This document shows positions 23,390 to 34,975 of a stretch of DNA of 64,000 bases, piece by piece. Source of the stretch: Macrotrachela quadricornifera (taxonomy: Eukaryota > Rotifera > Eurotatoria > Philodinida > Philodinidae); assembly GCA_022393335.1 (NCBI GenBank), contig JAJEKB010021384.1, positions 1,518,209-1,582,208 of the forward strand, given 5' to 3'. The notes beneath the pieces are model-generated. The model saw nothing but the letters and a program-made list of their open reading frames with translations, was not told the origin of the DNA and did not search any database. Each line of letters begins with the position of its first letter. The stretch's first letter is position 1. A program made the translations under genes and the position numbers.

Positions 23390-25186
23390 TCATTTAAACA
23401 AGAGTTAAACGAGTATTAGACATACTAATGAGTGTTCGTGAACCTAAATATTTAAAAAAGATTAAAAATTGTTTAGAAAAAAAGAATGTATAAAAAGCAA
23501 TTTACCATTAAACCAATTAATTTTAACATACTTTAAATTTAAATATTTATTTATAACTGTTACTGAAATTTTTTTTGCCTACCAGTAATAAAATAAAAAA
23601 AAAACAATCATTGATATAAAAAAAACCTGTTCGTTCCATAATATTAATCTGATATGAAATTCATCCTGACTAACGTGAAGTTCACGTCTAGTCCATGTAT
23701 TCGAGTTCGTATTTCCTATGGTTGTTCCATAGTCTCGTAAAACTTTCACCTGAACATCTATATTATAGTTTTCATAAAATAAATTATTAATATTTTTAAA
23801 ATTGGTTATTATTAATAAATACAAACCAATTATTGAATTTAATGGTAATATTTCAAGATCACGCAAGTGAATGAAATTATATATTAATTGATATTTGTAC
23901 AGAACAATCACTTCTCGTACTTTAGTGGTTTTATTAACTATCAATTGATAATCATTTGGTAATTTTTTATAAGCAGTATCAACTGTACGAATTGATAAGT
24001 TATTGAATTCATATGACTATTAATAGATATGTATATACATATATATATATATATAATAGATTAGCTCTTTCCTAAAATTTTATTACTTTGCCTTCAATTA
24101 GTTCGTTCGCAATCATGTATGAATATAAATTAAAAGCTATTAAATTTATTTCGCTTGTTTCATCGGCTAAATCACAGGTAAAGATTTCACCTTCACCATT
24201 CGAGTTAAAGTATGTTCTCTTTGGATGTTTAAATGTAACAATTGCTCTTAATGTCCATCTATATTATATGTATAAGAGGACATAAAGAAAAAAAAATATA
24301 TAATTTATGATGACATTTAAATGATAGCATATCTAAATTATTATTTTGTAATATCATGCAAAATTGTTTATTATATATATAAATAAAATAATGCATAAAT
24401 TAGTTTACATAAATTAAAAATAAGCTCAGAAAATATATTTAAAAAGAAATATGTTAGTTAGAAAATGAAGAACTTACGGAAAATCGATATCAATATTAAT
24501 TTCGGTAATTTTTAATAACTTTGTTTCATTATCTTCAATGAATGTTAAAATAATATTCTTATGTTATAGATAAAAATTATCGATTATCTAATATTAAGAG
24601 AATGAAATAAAAATAGTTCTAGCGCATTCGAAATACTTTTTTTTTATCAAAAATACTCCAATTTCTATTATTATTGTATTTTACTATTTTTATTTTTATC
24701 TTTATATAAAACATACTATTTTGTATATTGATGACTTCAATAGAATTTTCTACTATTCCATGATTTTGATCGTATTGATTAATTGTGTTATTTGTATTAC
24801 TATTATCATTTGGATTAATATTACCATTATCAGTACCAATTGTATTACTATTGATATTACGATTAAAATTATGATCAGTTGCCCCATTTATATTATTATT
24901 AATATTATGATTTACAACAACATTATCATTATTATTAGGATTATTATTATGATTAATATCACCATTATCATTACTATTAATATTAGCTTCATTATGACTA
25001 CCACGATCTTGTATATTATTTGTTAAATCTTGTTCGATTGATACAGCTGATGTTGAATGAATACTAATTTAAAGAAAAAAAAAAATGTATATATATATTT
25101 ATAATAAGTTAAATATCTTACACTTCATTTGAAATATTATTTATCAATTCTTCGTACATAGCAATTACAGATTGATGGACATCCAT
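23390..25186 (-). pseudogene. RPA70-like single-stranded-DNA-binding protein, apparently frameshifted
   Basis: Exons on the minus strand: 25186-25122, 25063-24717, 24532-24478, 24258-24087, about 24017-23827, 23757-23627, and perhaps one near 23440. After a short start (MDVHQSVIAMYEELI) comes an asparagine-rich linker of about 110 residues, then an OB fold with WTLRAIVTFKHPKRTYFNSN, IFTCDLADETSEI and IAFN, matching DNA-binding domain A of replication protein A. KKLPNDYQLI and the ending RLILWNEQ match the next OB fold. One extra base near 23997 breaks the frame between SYEFN and the following conserved part. A last piece (GSRTLISMSNTRLTLV) ends at a stop. The gene lies between the primase and ATPase genes on the same strand, consistent with a replication role for the giant element. 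Confidence 0.7.
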
Positions 25187-25302
25187 TTTAATCTGAAAAA
25201 AAAATTATATATTGCTAAACTATTGAATATCATTTGAAACATTTGCAACCGAAATTAATTTAAGTAAAAATAAAAAACGTCATATTTATTACATATTCAA
25301 GT

Positions 25303-27632
25303 TCAATTAGAAAAATGATTTGTTGATGATGGTACATTTCCTAGTTCATAATCTATTGATAAAACTTCAGTTGTCAATGGTTCAGATAATGATGAAAATG
25401 CAGTTGTTAGTTGCTTAACGTTTTTCTTCTTCATAAAAGCAATTCCTTTTGGACCTGTGAGATTATTTGTTTCTTCAATTTTTCCCTTCCCTTCTTCTTC
25501 CATTTCTCGTAATACATTTAAATATTGATCTTTACTAATTTTTCTTTTAAGATTTGCAGGTAATGATGATAAGAGAAGACGATCACATGGATGATTCTCA
25601 ATATATTTTTTTATGTGATTCACCTCCTCTGGAGGTATATCAATTGTATCTAAAAAATAAGACTATAGAAGTGCTATACGCGCTAGATTAACATTTTTTT
25701 CCTATTAAAATATTTTATATTTTTATTTATTTTTTTTCTATATTTTTAATTATTATTTATCATTCAAATTCATAATTCATATAGAAAATGAATTATAAGA
25801 TAATTAGTTCTCTCTTTTAATTTTAATTTTTTTTTTAAATTTATATAAATAAATAAATAAATAAAATATATCGATTAACCGTAAAATAAAAACAATGTAT
25901 TTACTTACATTTATTTTTTCCTATAACATTATCTGTTGTAGGATCATAACCAGCAAGTATTTTTGTTTGATTAAGATAAAATTTCGTGAGTAAGGATGCT
26001 CGGAACGTGGTATCATAGTCAATTAAATGATCAGATTCAGTTAATTGCTGCTCTGTACAAATTGATTTAAAGTGATCATCAAACATAGGAAATGATTCAA
26101 TATTTTCAACAACGTTGAATAGACGGCGAGCACTATTTTTAAGAATGTGCAAAGCAAGTGATAGTCTTTCGACACGTTCAATAGACTTTTGATAAAGACT
26201 ATAATTTAGAACGTCAATGAATTTACTTAAGAAATAGATATACAAATGAATTACCTTGCAATAAAATCATCATCGTTAGATTTATCGGACGAAAGGACAT
26301 CATAGTTATAAATTACTTCTTTAACAAACTTTTTTGCTAAATAAATTAAAAATAGATAAATCAATATTTATAGTAATAACGAAAGTACCTTCTTCATTAT
26401 ATATATATTCTTCGATGTTACGATGTAATTTTTTAGTAAGATAAAATAGGTGACTTAAGCTCGGAATTTTGTTGTTCGGTTCAACTATATCACGATTAGG
26501 ACGATTTTTATAAGCTACGGCAATTAAAAATCTATTAAAAAGACCATCATCATTTTGGTCTTGGTCTTTCAAACCAAATCCTAATATATGGAATTATAAA
26601 AACATATGTCAACAATTCACTTGAATTGCAATTATTGAAAGTGTATATGACATTGTATAAATATTAAAAAATCAGTTTAAGATATTTATTGTTCTTTTCC
26701 GGTATATATTACCTGTTAGACATTCAATCGTTTTTTTTGGATGACCACCAGCAATAACATTCAGACGTGGTATTATCATGACATTTTGCCGACTAACTAA
26801 TTGTCGACGCACAATACCGGTTGGACTGTAAAGTTCGCACATCAGTCCACGATCATATGCCGTTCTATCAATTCTTGTACTACCAAAAAGACCAAGAAAG
26901 ACGGAAAATTCATCCCAAAGCTATAATAACTTTATTTATGATATTTAATTAATAAAATTATATGAGACCTGTATTAAATTTGGCTGCTTCTCCAATTCAC
27001 AACATAATGATTCCATATTGGCTGAAGCATTGATGGACGATTTCTGCACAGGAATAGTGTCTAATGCTTCCACAGCTTCACATGCTTCTTTTACAATCCT
27101 AATGGGTGCACTCTTTTTGGAACCTTTATAAAAAAAAAAAATGAATTATTAATAAAAATTGTCAGAACTGTTAATGATATTTTATTGGTTTTAGCTGCTT
27201 TTTAATAATAAGAAAAATCAATTCATATTTTTTAAAAATAAAAAAATTGTTTTTAAGTGTCTTCTGAATTTATTCTTATACTATAAGTCAAAAGATATAT
27301 TTAGATTTGATTTTTTTTCTTTATAAACGATTCTGGGAACAACTTTTTTTCTTTTAATTATTTTGAAGAATAAACAACATACCACTACCACCACATAAAA
27401 TACCAAAGAGAATTAATGGTATATTATAAGCCTGTGCACCTTTTAATGTAGCTCCCATTGACCAATGACAAATAGCAATCAATGTAGTTAAAAAAATATA
27501 ATGTATTGGAATACTGGTTGTTTCAGTAACTCCATTTATTATTAAAAAAGAATATTCATCCAAGATAAGTTTTAAATCCAATTTTTCGTTAAAACACTTC
27601 TTCATCCGTCTAATTCTTTCACACTTTTCCAT
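25303..27632 (-). CDS. DUF3987-like P-loop ATPase (helicase-type), 7 exons
   Basis: Exons 27632-27383, 27123-26969, 26920-26713, 26580-26389, 26336-26255, 26225-25909 and 25649-25303 join in frame to 517 codons (516 residues) with no stop. The Walker A-like loop CGGSGSKKSAP is built across the first splice. LWDEFSVFLG gives the Walker B-type acidic pair, preceded by SINASANMESLCCEL. NVIAGGHPKKTI and DGLFNRFLIAVA match later conserved blocks of DUF3987 proteins, which in phages and plasmids are linked to primases. The P-loop has KKS in place of GKS, so activity is uncertain. I chose the ATG at 27632 since the upstream codons lack one. Its neighbours are the RPA-like gene downstream and the divergent transposase upstream. 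Confidence 0.78.
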
Positions 27633-28419
27633 ATTTTTCAATTATCAATAATATAAATAAGCATTAATGAAAATGATAAATCAACTCTTACTCCAACCAA
27701 ACGATCAACAGTGGACGTGAAATGATTAAAAGTGAATCTTTTTTTTTTTGAATAAAAGACGGCGCCAAGTGCTTATGTAATTAACATTAACTCAAATAGT
27801 AAATAGGAGGGAAAAAAGATGAGCACAATAATTTATTACATCTATAGATAAATATATATATTCATTTAGGTAAATATGAAAATTATTTGTCTCTATAAAT
27901 CATATATAGTGATATCATAAGAACAGTTAATTTCATGTATTGTTAAATAATAGAGTAGATGAAAGAGATAATAAAAAAGAATTTATTATAAAAATAAAAC
28001 TAATATATCATAAAAAAATTGAGCATAATTCATTTTTTTCTTAATGACAGAACTAAAATTTATTACTAATGAATAATTATATTATTCCATATGTAAAAGA
28101 AGAATCTTCAAAAAGTTATATTCACGATTACATTGATTACTTTATAGTATATCACTGAATCGATTTATTTTTAGTATTACTTCCTCATCATTTCTATCCG
28201 ATAATTGATTGAGATCATATATTTCAATGGATATCAAATTATTATATATATAATATGTTGTATTTCAAAAAAAAAAGTCATTCATTATAAGAAAAACAGT
28301 TTTATAAATTACAATTTATTTATTAATTAAGAATTTAAAAAAAAGGTAAAGATTAGATCTATTTAATATACTCTATGTTTATGCTTAATCTTTTTTTTTA
28401 TTTAAGAAATTAATACAAT

Positions 28420-30339
28420 ATGTCGTTTACCACTACAAATGAAATGGGTATGTTTTTTTCTCTTTAATCAATTAAGTGATTATTTTTATAAATTTTTATT
28501 CTTATATATTCGTCAAAATAAATATCCTATATGTCGTATTGAATAAGATTCATGTATTAAACAATCACGTTTTATTTAAAAAAAATATTGAGATATTGTA
28601 GTTTTCATTTTCTAATGAGGTTTAATATATATATACATTTGTCCTTTTATTAAGCTTCACAATCAACAAATAAAGATATTAGTTATATTAAATCAACGCA
28701 TGGAAAACGTCAATTAGTGTTTCATGGTGCAAGATTTTGTGTAAAACAAAATAATTTAAATTCGACTTTATGGAGATGTACCATAGGAAATTGTCCTGCA
28801 AGTGTTTCAATTTCAAATAATGACACTATACTAAAAGTAAATGAAAACCATAATCATCTTATTGATTTAAATGATATTAAACTTTTGGAGCTTCGCCATA
28901 AATTAAAGCATGAAGCACAAACAAGTTCCGAACCAATTGATAAAATAGTCGAATTCTCTTATTCAAATATGATTACAAAAGAAAAAATAACAGATTCAAT
29001 CGTAAAATTACCTACAATAAAGACATTAAAAAATACGGTTAGTAAACAACGTCGACGAATTAGACCACGATTACCAAAATTACTTGATGATTTACCTTTT
29101 CCACTTCCACTATTATACACATTAACTAAAAATAATGATAAATTTCTTTTATTTGATGGACTTTTAGGTGAAAAACGAGGTTTAATATTTTGCTCTCAAG
29201 AAGATATTCAATATTTAGCATTCCAAAAATTCTGGTATGCAGATGGGACGTTTTATACTTCACCATCCATATTTTATCAAATATACAGCATACATGCATT
29301 TGATGAAGGATTATCAACACCTTGTGTTTTTGCATTGTTAGCTGATAAATTTGAAGCAACTTATCATGATTTATTTTCAATATTAATAAATAAAATAAAA
29401 GAAACATCAAATATGATTCAACTTGAATGTATTACTATTGACTTCGAAGTTGCTGTAAAAAATGTATTTGATAAACATTATCCACATGTTAAAGTAAGAT
29501 AAAAATTCAATTATTTAAAATTTATTTATATAAGAATATCATTTTCAATTATTTCTTTTCTAAAACTATTTCATTAACCAAATTTTAGAAAAAATTGATA
29601 TCAACTTATTTAAGAAAAACAGATAAAATAAGTATTTATAAATAAAATACGATTTTTGTAAATATAATCCATAAAAATAGAGTGAATTAAAAAGCAAAAT
29701 TTTATAATTTTGTAATAGTTTAACATTATTGTTTTTTTAATATTTATGTAGGTTAAAGGGTGTCTTTTTCATTATGGAAAAGCACTTTTTCGGAACTTCA
29801 TGAATTTGAATTTAAAAACAGCTTTTCAAGAGGATGAATCTCTACGTATTTGGTTCAGAAGTTTTGCAGCAATTGCACTATTACCAGAAATCGATATGGC
29901 CGAAGCAATTGAATATCTACGTTCAATGAAACCATTGTTATATGAAAAAGAAATTGATTTATTTTTAGAATATCATAATAAAACATATGGTATTAATAGT
30001 AGATTTCCATCAACAATGTATAATCACTATCGAAATCTTAATCCTCGTACAATTAATTATCTTGAAGGACGTCATAATAGATGGAAAAAAAGATCTACGA
30101 AACCTCATAATGATATTTACATGTGCATTGATATGTTCAAACATGAACAATTGTTAGCATCAGATGAAAGACAAAGACATGAAGCAGGAGCAGCTGCACC
30201 AAAACGACGAAAAAAGATTCGAATAGCCGAAGAATCATTATGTCGTTTATGGGATAAATTAGAAAAAAATCAGATTAGTCGAGAAAAATTTTTGAAAGGT
30301 GCAGGACTTCGTTATTTTCAATATTTGAAAATTGAATAA
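28420..30339 (+). CDS. Mutator-like (MULE) transposase with FLYWCH zinc finger, 3 exons
   Basis: Exons 28420-28447, 28655-29493 and 29752-30339 join in frame to 485 codons (484 residues). The N-terminal FLYWCH-type finger shows RQLVFHGARFCVKQ, then LWRCTIGNCPASV and NENHNHL. The MULE domain shows the first catalytic aspartate in FWYADGTFYTSPSIFYQIY, the second in CITIDFEVAVKNVF, and the C/H motif VKGCLFHYGKALFR built across the last splice. NYLEGRHNRWKKR carries the conserved EGxHNR block. It should cut and paste DNA between inverted ends; the 9-base duplication around the element fits this family. It is divergent from the ATPase gene, with about 790 bases between them that probably hold both promoters. 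No breaks were seen. Confidence 0.88.
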
Positions 30340-33123
30340 AGTAATAAACTGATAAATCTATTTATTTTTTCTGAATATAAATTTAATGTACATTCAAACT
30401 AATTGAAAAGGTATGATACACAAGTTTATAGAGGAAGTTTATTGATTTTATACATAAGATTAATCTAAATAATGTTTTGCTTTATTTTTAGTTTTTGTTC
30501 ATATTATTTAAAATAGCAAAAAAATATTGATTGATTTTAATAATGTTTTAAATATTTTTATTATATTGAAATTGTTTAAATTATTTGATGAGAGAATTGA
30601 TCTAGATACGATTATTCACAGCAAATATATATACATGTGTTCTATTCGAGAATGGAATGTACTGGACATTGAAACGATTTTTTTAATTTAAGTATTATAT
30701 TATATTATGTATATACAAATGTATATTCATTAAAAAATATTATTATGAATATGGCTATTTGTTGAATAAATTAATAATTTAGTGCCTTTTTTTATAAAGC
30801 AGTATAGTACTTGAGATTATTATAACAGAATATAACTGAATACTTTTGTGAATTTGCTCTTCTAAAAAAATGATTTTCTATACGAATCTTTTTCATTACT
30901 AAAATAATATACATTTCTTTCAGCATATGATGTTGTATAAAATTTGATATATTTTTGATTGAAATAATAATACGTATTGTAATTTGAGGATGATAGTATG
31001 GTCTGCGATAATCGTAATCTATGTTTTTTATTTATTATATGTATATAGTAAACTTTTTATTTTAGTGTTGTTGATTGATTGTTTCATGTAAACAGAAAAT
31101 GTGATTCTATATTTAATACTAATATAGAGGAGTCGCTTACTATGTATAATTACGAGATTTTCAGGCGATTGGCAGCTATAATATTATTGAATTTCAAAGT
31201 TAATATGTAATGTTTGACAGAACTGATTTATAATATGATAGATTTAATAGTTATATATATCTATATAAATATTAAAAACCAATAATTATTAATCTGCTAT
31301 TGTCATCATTTATTTTGTACAGCTCATATTAAATCTGGAAAAAAAAGAATTATTTATGTATTATTTATTTATTCAATGGTTATTTATGAATTCAGTTTGT
31401 CATAATAGAATATATGAATTATAATAATTCTCAATTTTGTTTGATAATCTATCGTCTATTATTAGTTACAAGGACGAAAAAAAAAGATGATGTAAAATCT
31501 TATTGTCTTTAAATAGATTTTTTTTGTAAAACACATGATATCAAAACTAAACTCAGTATGTTTCATTTTTTGAACATTCATATAATATTATGTGTTCTAC
31601 TAATATTAATATCTTTTCCATATGCTTATTAAGGAATATTTTTCTTTTAAAATGCTGTTGCAAAACAACGTGATATATTTCTTGAAACCAATATTGATAT
31701 CTATAGACGTATATTCAATAATACTTGATTTCTTTAAATGATTTTCAATCTTATCCTAAGAAATTGGAGAAATTTGAATTGTCTATTATAGAGTTTGAAT
31801 GCTAGTATCATGCAGGTTATAACAATAATAATAAAAATTATAAAAAATAGATGAAGTATATTTAAAAAAGAAAAAAAGAAATTTTCTACATGAAGGATAA
31901 ACAAAACAAAAATATGATATTAATAGATTACTGAATAATCGTTTAGAAAAGTCGTCACTATCTTATTTGTAATATGAGGATTACAATTATTGAAAAAATA
32001 AATAAATAAGTAATTATACAATTGATATTAAGTTTTTTTTCTCAGTGTTTTTATTAATGTAGCATCAAGGAGAAAAGCTGCTATTGAATGAACTAGTATT
32101 TATTTAAGTTAATAATCTTTATCTCTCTAATGATATCTTCAGATTTTATTATTTTTTACTGATTTTATCAAGAACTATATATGTATATTTTTATACGTAT
32201 ATGTCCATTGTTCAATATTAACATATATTATAGTGCTGTCATAGAACGATAGCAAATCGTCTACTAGCTATTGTAATAAATGCTTGACTAGCTGAAACAG
32301 AGAATAAATTCATTTTAAATAAATAATGCTCTATTTTATTAAGCTATTTACATAAATATCATTTCAATAAATATACCAACAAACCATGAAACCTTAACGT
32401 AGTTTATTCTTACTTTAAGGCTAGCAGTGCTTTGATCAATTATACGAGCTTGTTAAAAAAAGTATGTATAATATTGTTCTATACTGATTCACTTGACTAT
32501 TCCATGACGTCATTGCAATATGAACCTTATCCTGGTTGACCTATAAGTCTTCTTGACATCATATTTTTATTATTTTTTAGTTCTGTTGAAATTTCGAAAT
32601 CGCGCAAAATGCATACTTCTACATCTGAAAGACTTTAGTAGGATCGAATATTACTAATAAAACTAGTATATTTTACATACGAAAAATAGATATAGACTTC
32701 TTTTATATTAATATTAGTTATATAAAATAGATTCTTTTCTTTTTAAATATTAATGTGTATTTTATTTTTAATGCTAGTTTTTTTTATTCTTAAAACCAGC
32801 TTACAAAATACTCAGAATAATCGTTGAACACTATTATTAATTGTATAGTATTTATCAATTAATAACTTAATAGTGGAATATTAAGTTGTCTCAAATGCAT
32901 AAAATCATTTTATTTATAAGAAATAAAGATGTTAATACAGTAATATTAAAAGCTTTAAAAAAAACAGAAAAGAATAAAAATATAATTTTTTCATTTTGTA
33001 GAGAAAAATTTCTAAACATAACAAAAATTTTCAATATCATCTCAAATTTCTGAAAATAACCAATTTCTTGATGAACATCATCTGTAACACAATATTCTCT
33101 TTTTATATATTTAATTTTTTTTA
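30340..33123. other. non-coding right arm of the giant element
   Basis: Very AT-rich, with short A/T runs and no open frame with a recognisable domain on either strand. I see nothing in it except that it belongs to the transposon. The shorter stretch 33710-34866 is alike. Confidence 0.6.
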
Positions 33124-33127
33124 TTAA

Positions 33128-33705
33128 CCCTTTGAGTCCCGGCCTTTTTGCGAAAATTCAAATTTTATAAGTAATGTTTAAATTTGGTCCTTTCATTTAT
33201 ATTTTTTTTGAAAGAAATCGCATTTCTGTGTCAAATAAGCATTAGTAGTCCATTTCTATATGATAGTCTTTAAAGCAACCAACACTACATAGAAGTACAT
33301 TGTAGTCAACATACATATACTGTGTATCACTTTGAACATTACGGGATGTGCACGTCGCCTATTTCCTTAAAGGGTGTTTTGATTGCAATGTTTGTGGAAT
33401 AAGCAAAGAAAAAACATGACATCATGTACGAAGATAGAAGAAAGGAAAGGGATCTATATGACACACAGAAAGAGACAAAAGATATGCAGAACTTGAGAGA
33501 TAAGATAATCTATGACCTTTAGGACCTTACAGGTCATAGTACTATAGAAGTTGATAAAGACAAGGAATATTCCCATCCTAGAATATCTCAAAATGATAAT
33601 AAGCTAAGAAGGAACAATCCTTCAGGGATTAGCCAATACGTGAGATATACATCAACAGTGAACAAATACTAGGACGTATATATACGTCGCCGGGACACAA
33701 AGGGT
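33128..33705. mobile_element. non-autonomous piggyBac-type element, 578 bases, nested in the giant element
   Basis: Inverted ends CCCTTTGAGTCCCGGC (left) and GCCGGGACACAAAGGG (right) are flanked by TTAA at 33124-33127 and 33706-33709. This is the target site of piggyBac elements. No transposase frame is present. It lies in the right arm of the giant element and so arrived after it or travelled with it. Confidence 0.88.
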
Positions 33706-34804
33706 TAATCAGTAAATATATCAGTTTTCATTTTATTAGGAATTAGCCATAGATTTCTATAATTCTATAGTGAAGTAGAAACATTAAAAGTATATTTATC
33801 CATTAATTTAAAAAGAAAAAAGCGAGAAACAAATTAATAAATGCATGATACAATACATATGCAAAGGCATATATGTAAACAAACGGTAAGATCGAATATA
33901 CATTTTTTTTGTTTAAAAGATATAAGAACATCGTATTAATAATTGAGCAATTTCAAACTGAAACAAATAATTCAGCATTCATATTAATATTTTTTTTCTT
34001 ACTATTTTATGATATACAATTATTTTTATTAAAGAATTTGTTTCAAGAAAATGAATATCATATCTAATCTGTTTTGCATAAATATAAACTCCTATAATTT
34101 GTATAGATTTTACTTGACATTTTTTTCTTCTAACATATCGCTTTTTTTAAAATAATTTTATTTAACATAATACATGCATTCATTTCTCAAATTATATTGA
34201 TTAACATATTGCAGCATAATCTTCCATAAAATTGATAAATCAATTTGTGAAAACTCATTTTATATCAATCCAATTCTTTTTCTTTATAATTGGTGTTTTT
34301 TTTATTCATATAAACAACAAATATTGATTTATGTAATTTCAAATACGACATTGTTTTTATAACAAATACTATATTTTTGAATTGAGAATCGATCACAAAA
34401 TAGATTCACTATATCTATTTTTTTGCGTTGCATTTCGAAAGATAAGATTTATCATAAAGTATTAAATTTGATAGATTTATAAAACGATTTCATTCATCTA
34501 GTACAGTAAAATTCATACAATAAGCATGCATATATCCACATAATAAGAGTCAATTTATTGCATTCTTTTTATCGATTAACGTTAAAAACGCAATTCATCA
34601 CTCAAATATAAAAATTCATTCTTTACAAGAATACTGTATCGTATAAAACAATAAAATTCAATTTTTTTTTTCTATTATAAAATATACGGTGCCGCTCTAA
34701 AATAAGAATTCAACAACTATTCAATATATTTCTCCTTTTTGTAAATCTCTTACATCTTTAAAGAGAGCAGGGGGGGGGGGGTGGGAAGCGAATTATTTTA
34801 ATTA

Positions 34805-34856
34805 ACTCTTTTTTGAAACAAGGATTTTAATTAAATGTTTTTTGAAACAAGGCGCG
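34805..34856. repeat. short direct repeat near the right end
   Basis: The segment TTTTTTGAAACAAGG occurs twice about 30 bases apart, in a longer repeated context, just inside the right inverted end. It follows a run of 12 G near 34771. Confidence 0.6.
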
Positions 34857-34866
34857 TTATAAAAAT

Positions 34867-34908
34867 TGTTTACGGCAGTAAATCCCACGGCAGTAAATCC
34901 TGTACACG
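34867..34908 (-). repeat. right inverted end of the giant element
   Basis: On the minus strand it reads CGTGTACAGGATTTACTGCC and carries the 14-base motif GGATTTACTGCCGT twice in tandem, matching the left end at 18473-18516. Confidence 0.88.
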
Positions 34909-34917
34909 GCTTAAATA
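34909..34917. repeat. 9-base target-site duplication, right copy
   Basis: GCTTAAATA, identical to 18464-18472. Confidence 0.85.
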
Positions 34918-34975
34918 TTGTAAGACAAAACAAAGTTTCCTGTTTTGATTAGAAATTTTTATTCAAATATTATCT

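Larger units (their letters stand above)
18473..34908. mobile_element. giant Mutator-like (MULE) transposon, about 16.4 kb, with replication genes
   Basis: The two ends are imperfect inverted repeats of about 42 bases, each containing the doubled motif GGATTTACTGCCGT, and they are flanked by identical 9-base sequences (18464-18472 and 34909-34917). Inside are a FLYWCH/MULE transposase on the plus strand and, on the minus strand, genes for a PrimPol-like primase, an RPA70-like protein and a DUF3987-like ATPase. Large non-coding ends (about 1.5 kb left, 4.5 kb right) flank the genes. The left subterminal region has tandem repeats. The length of the target duplication and the transposase type agree, which supports one transposition unit rather than chance neighbours. 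The primase and RPA genes each show a break, so this copy may no longer be fully active. Confidence 0.85.

Noticed and set aside
24721..25026. Plus-strand open frame rich in isoleucine
   Set aside because: It is the reverse strand of the asparagine-rich exon of the RPA-like gene, caused by ATT/AAT repeats.
34765..34790. Run of 12 G near 34771 as a structural signal
   Set aside because: An isolated homopolymer without supporting context; it may also be a sequencing artefact.
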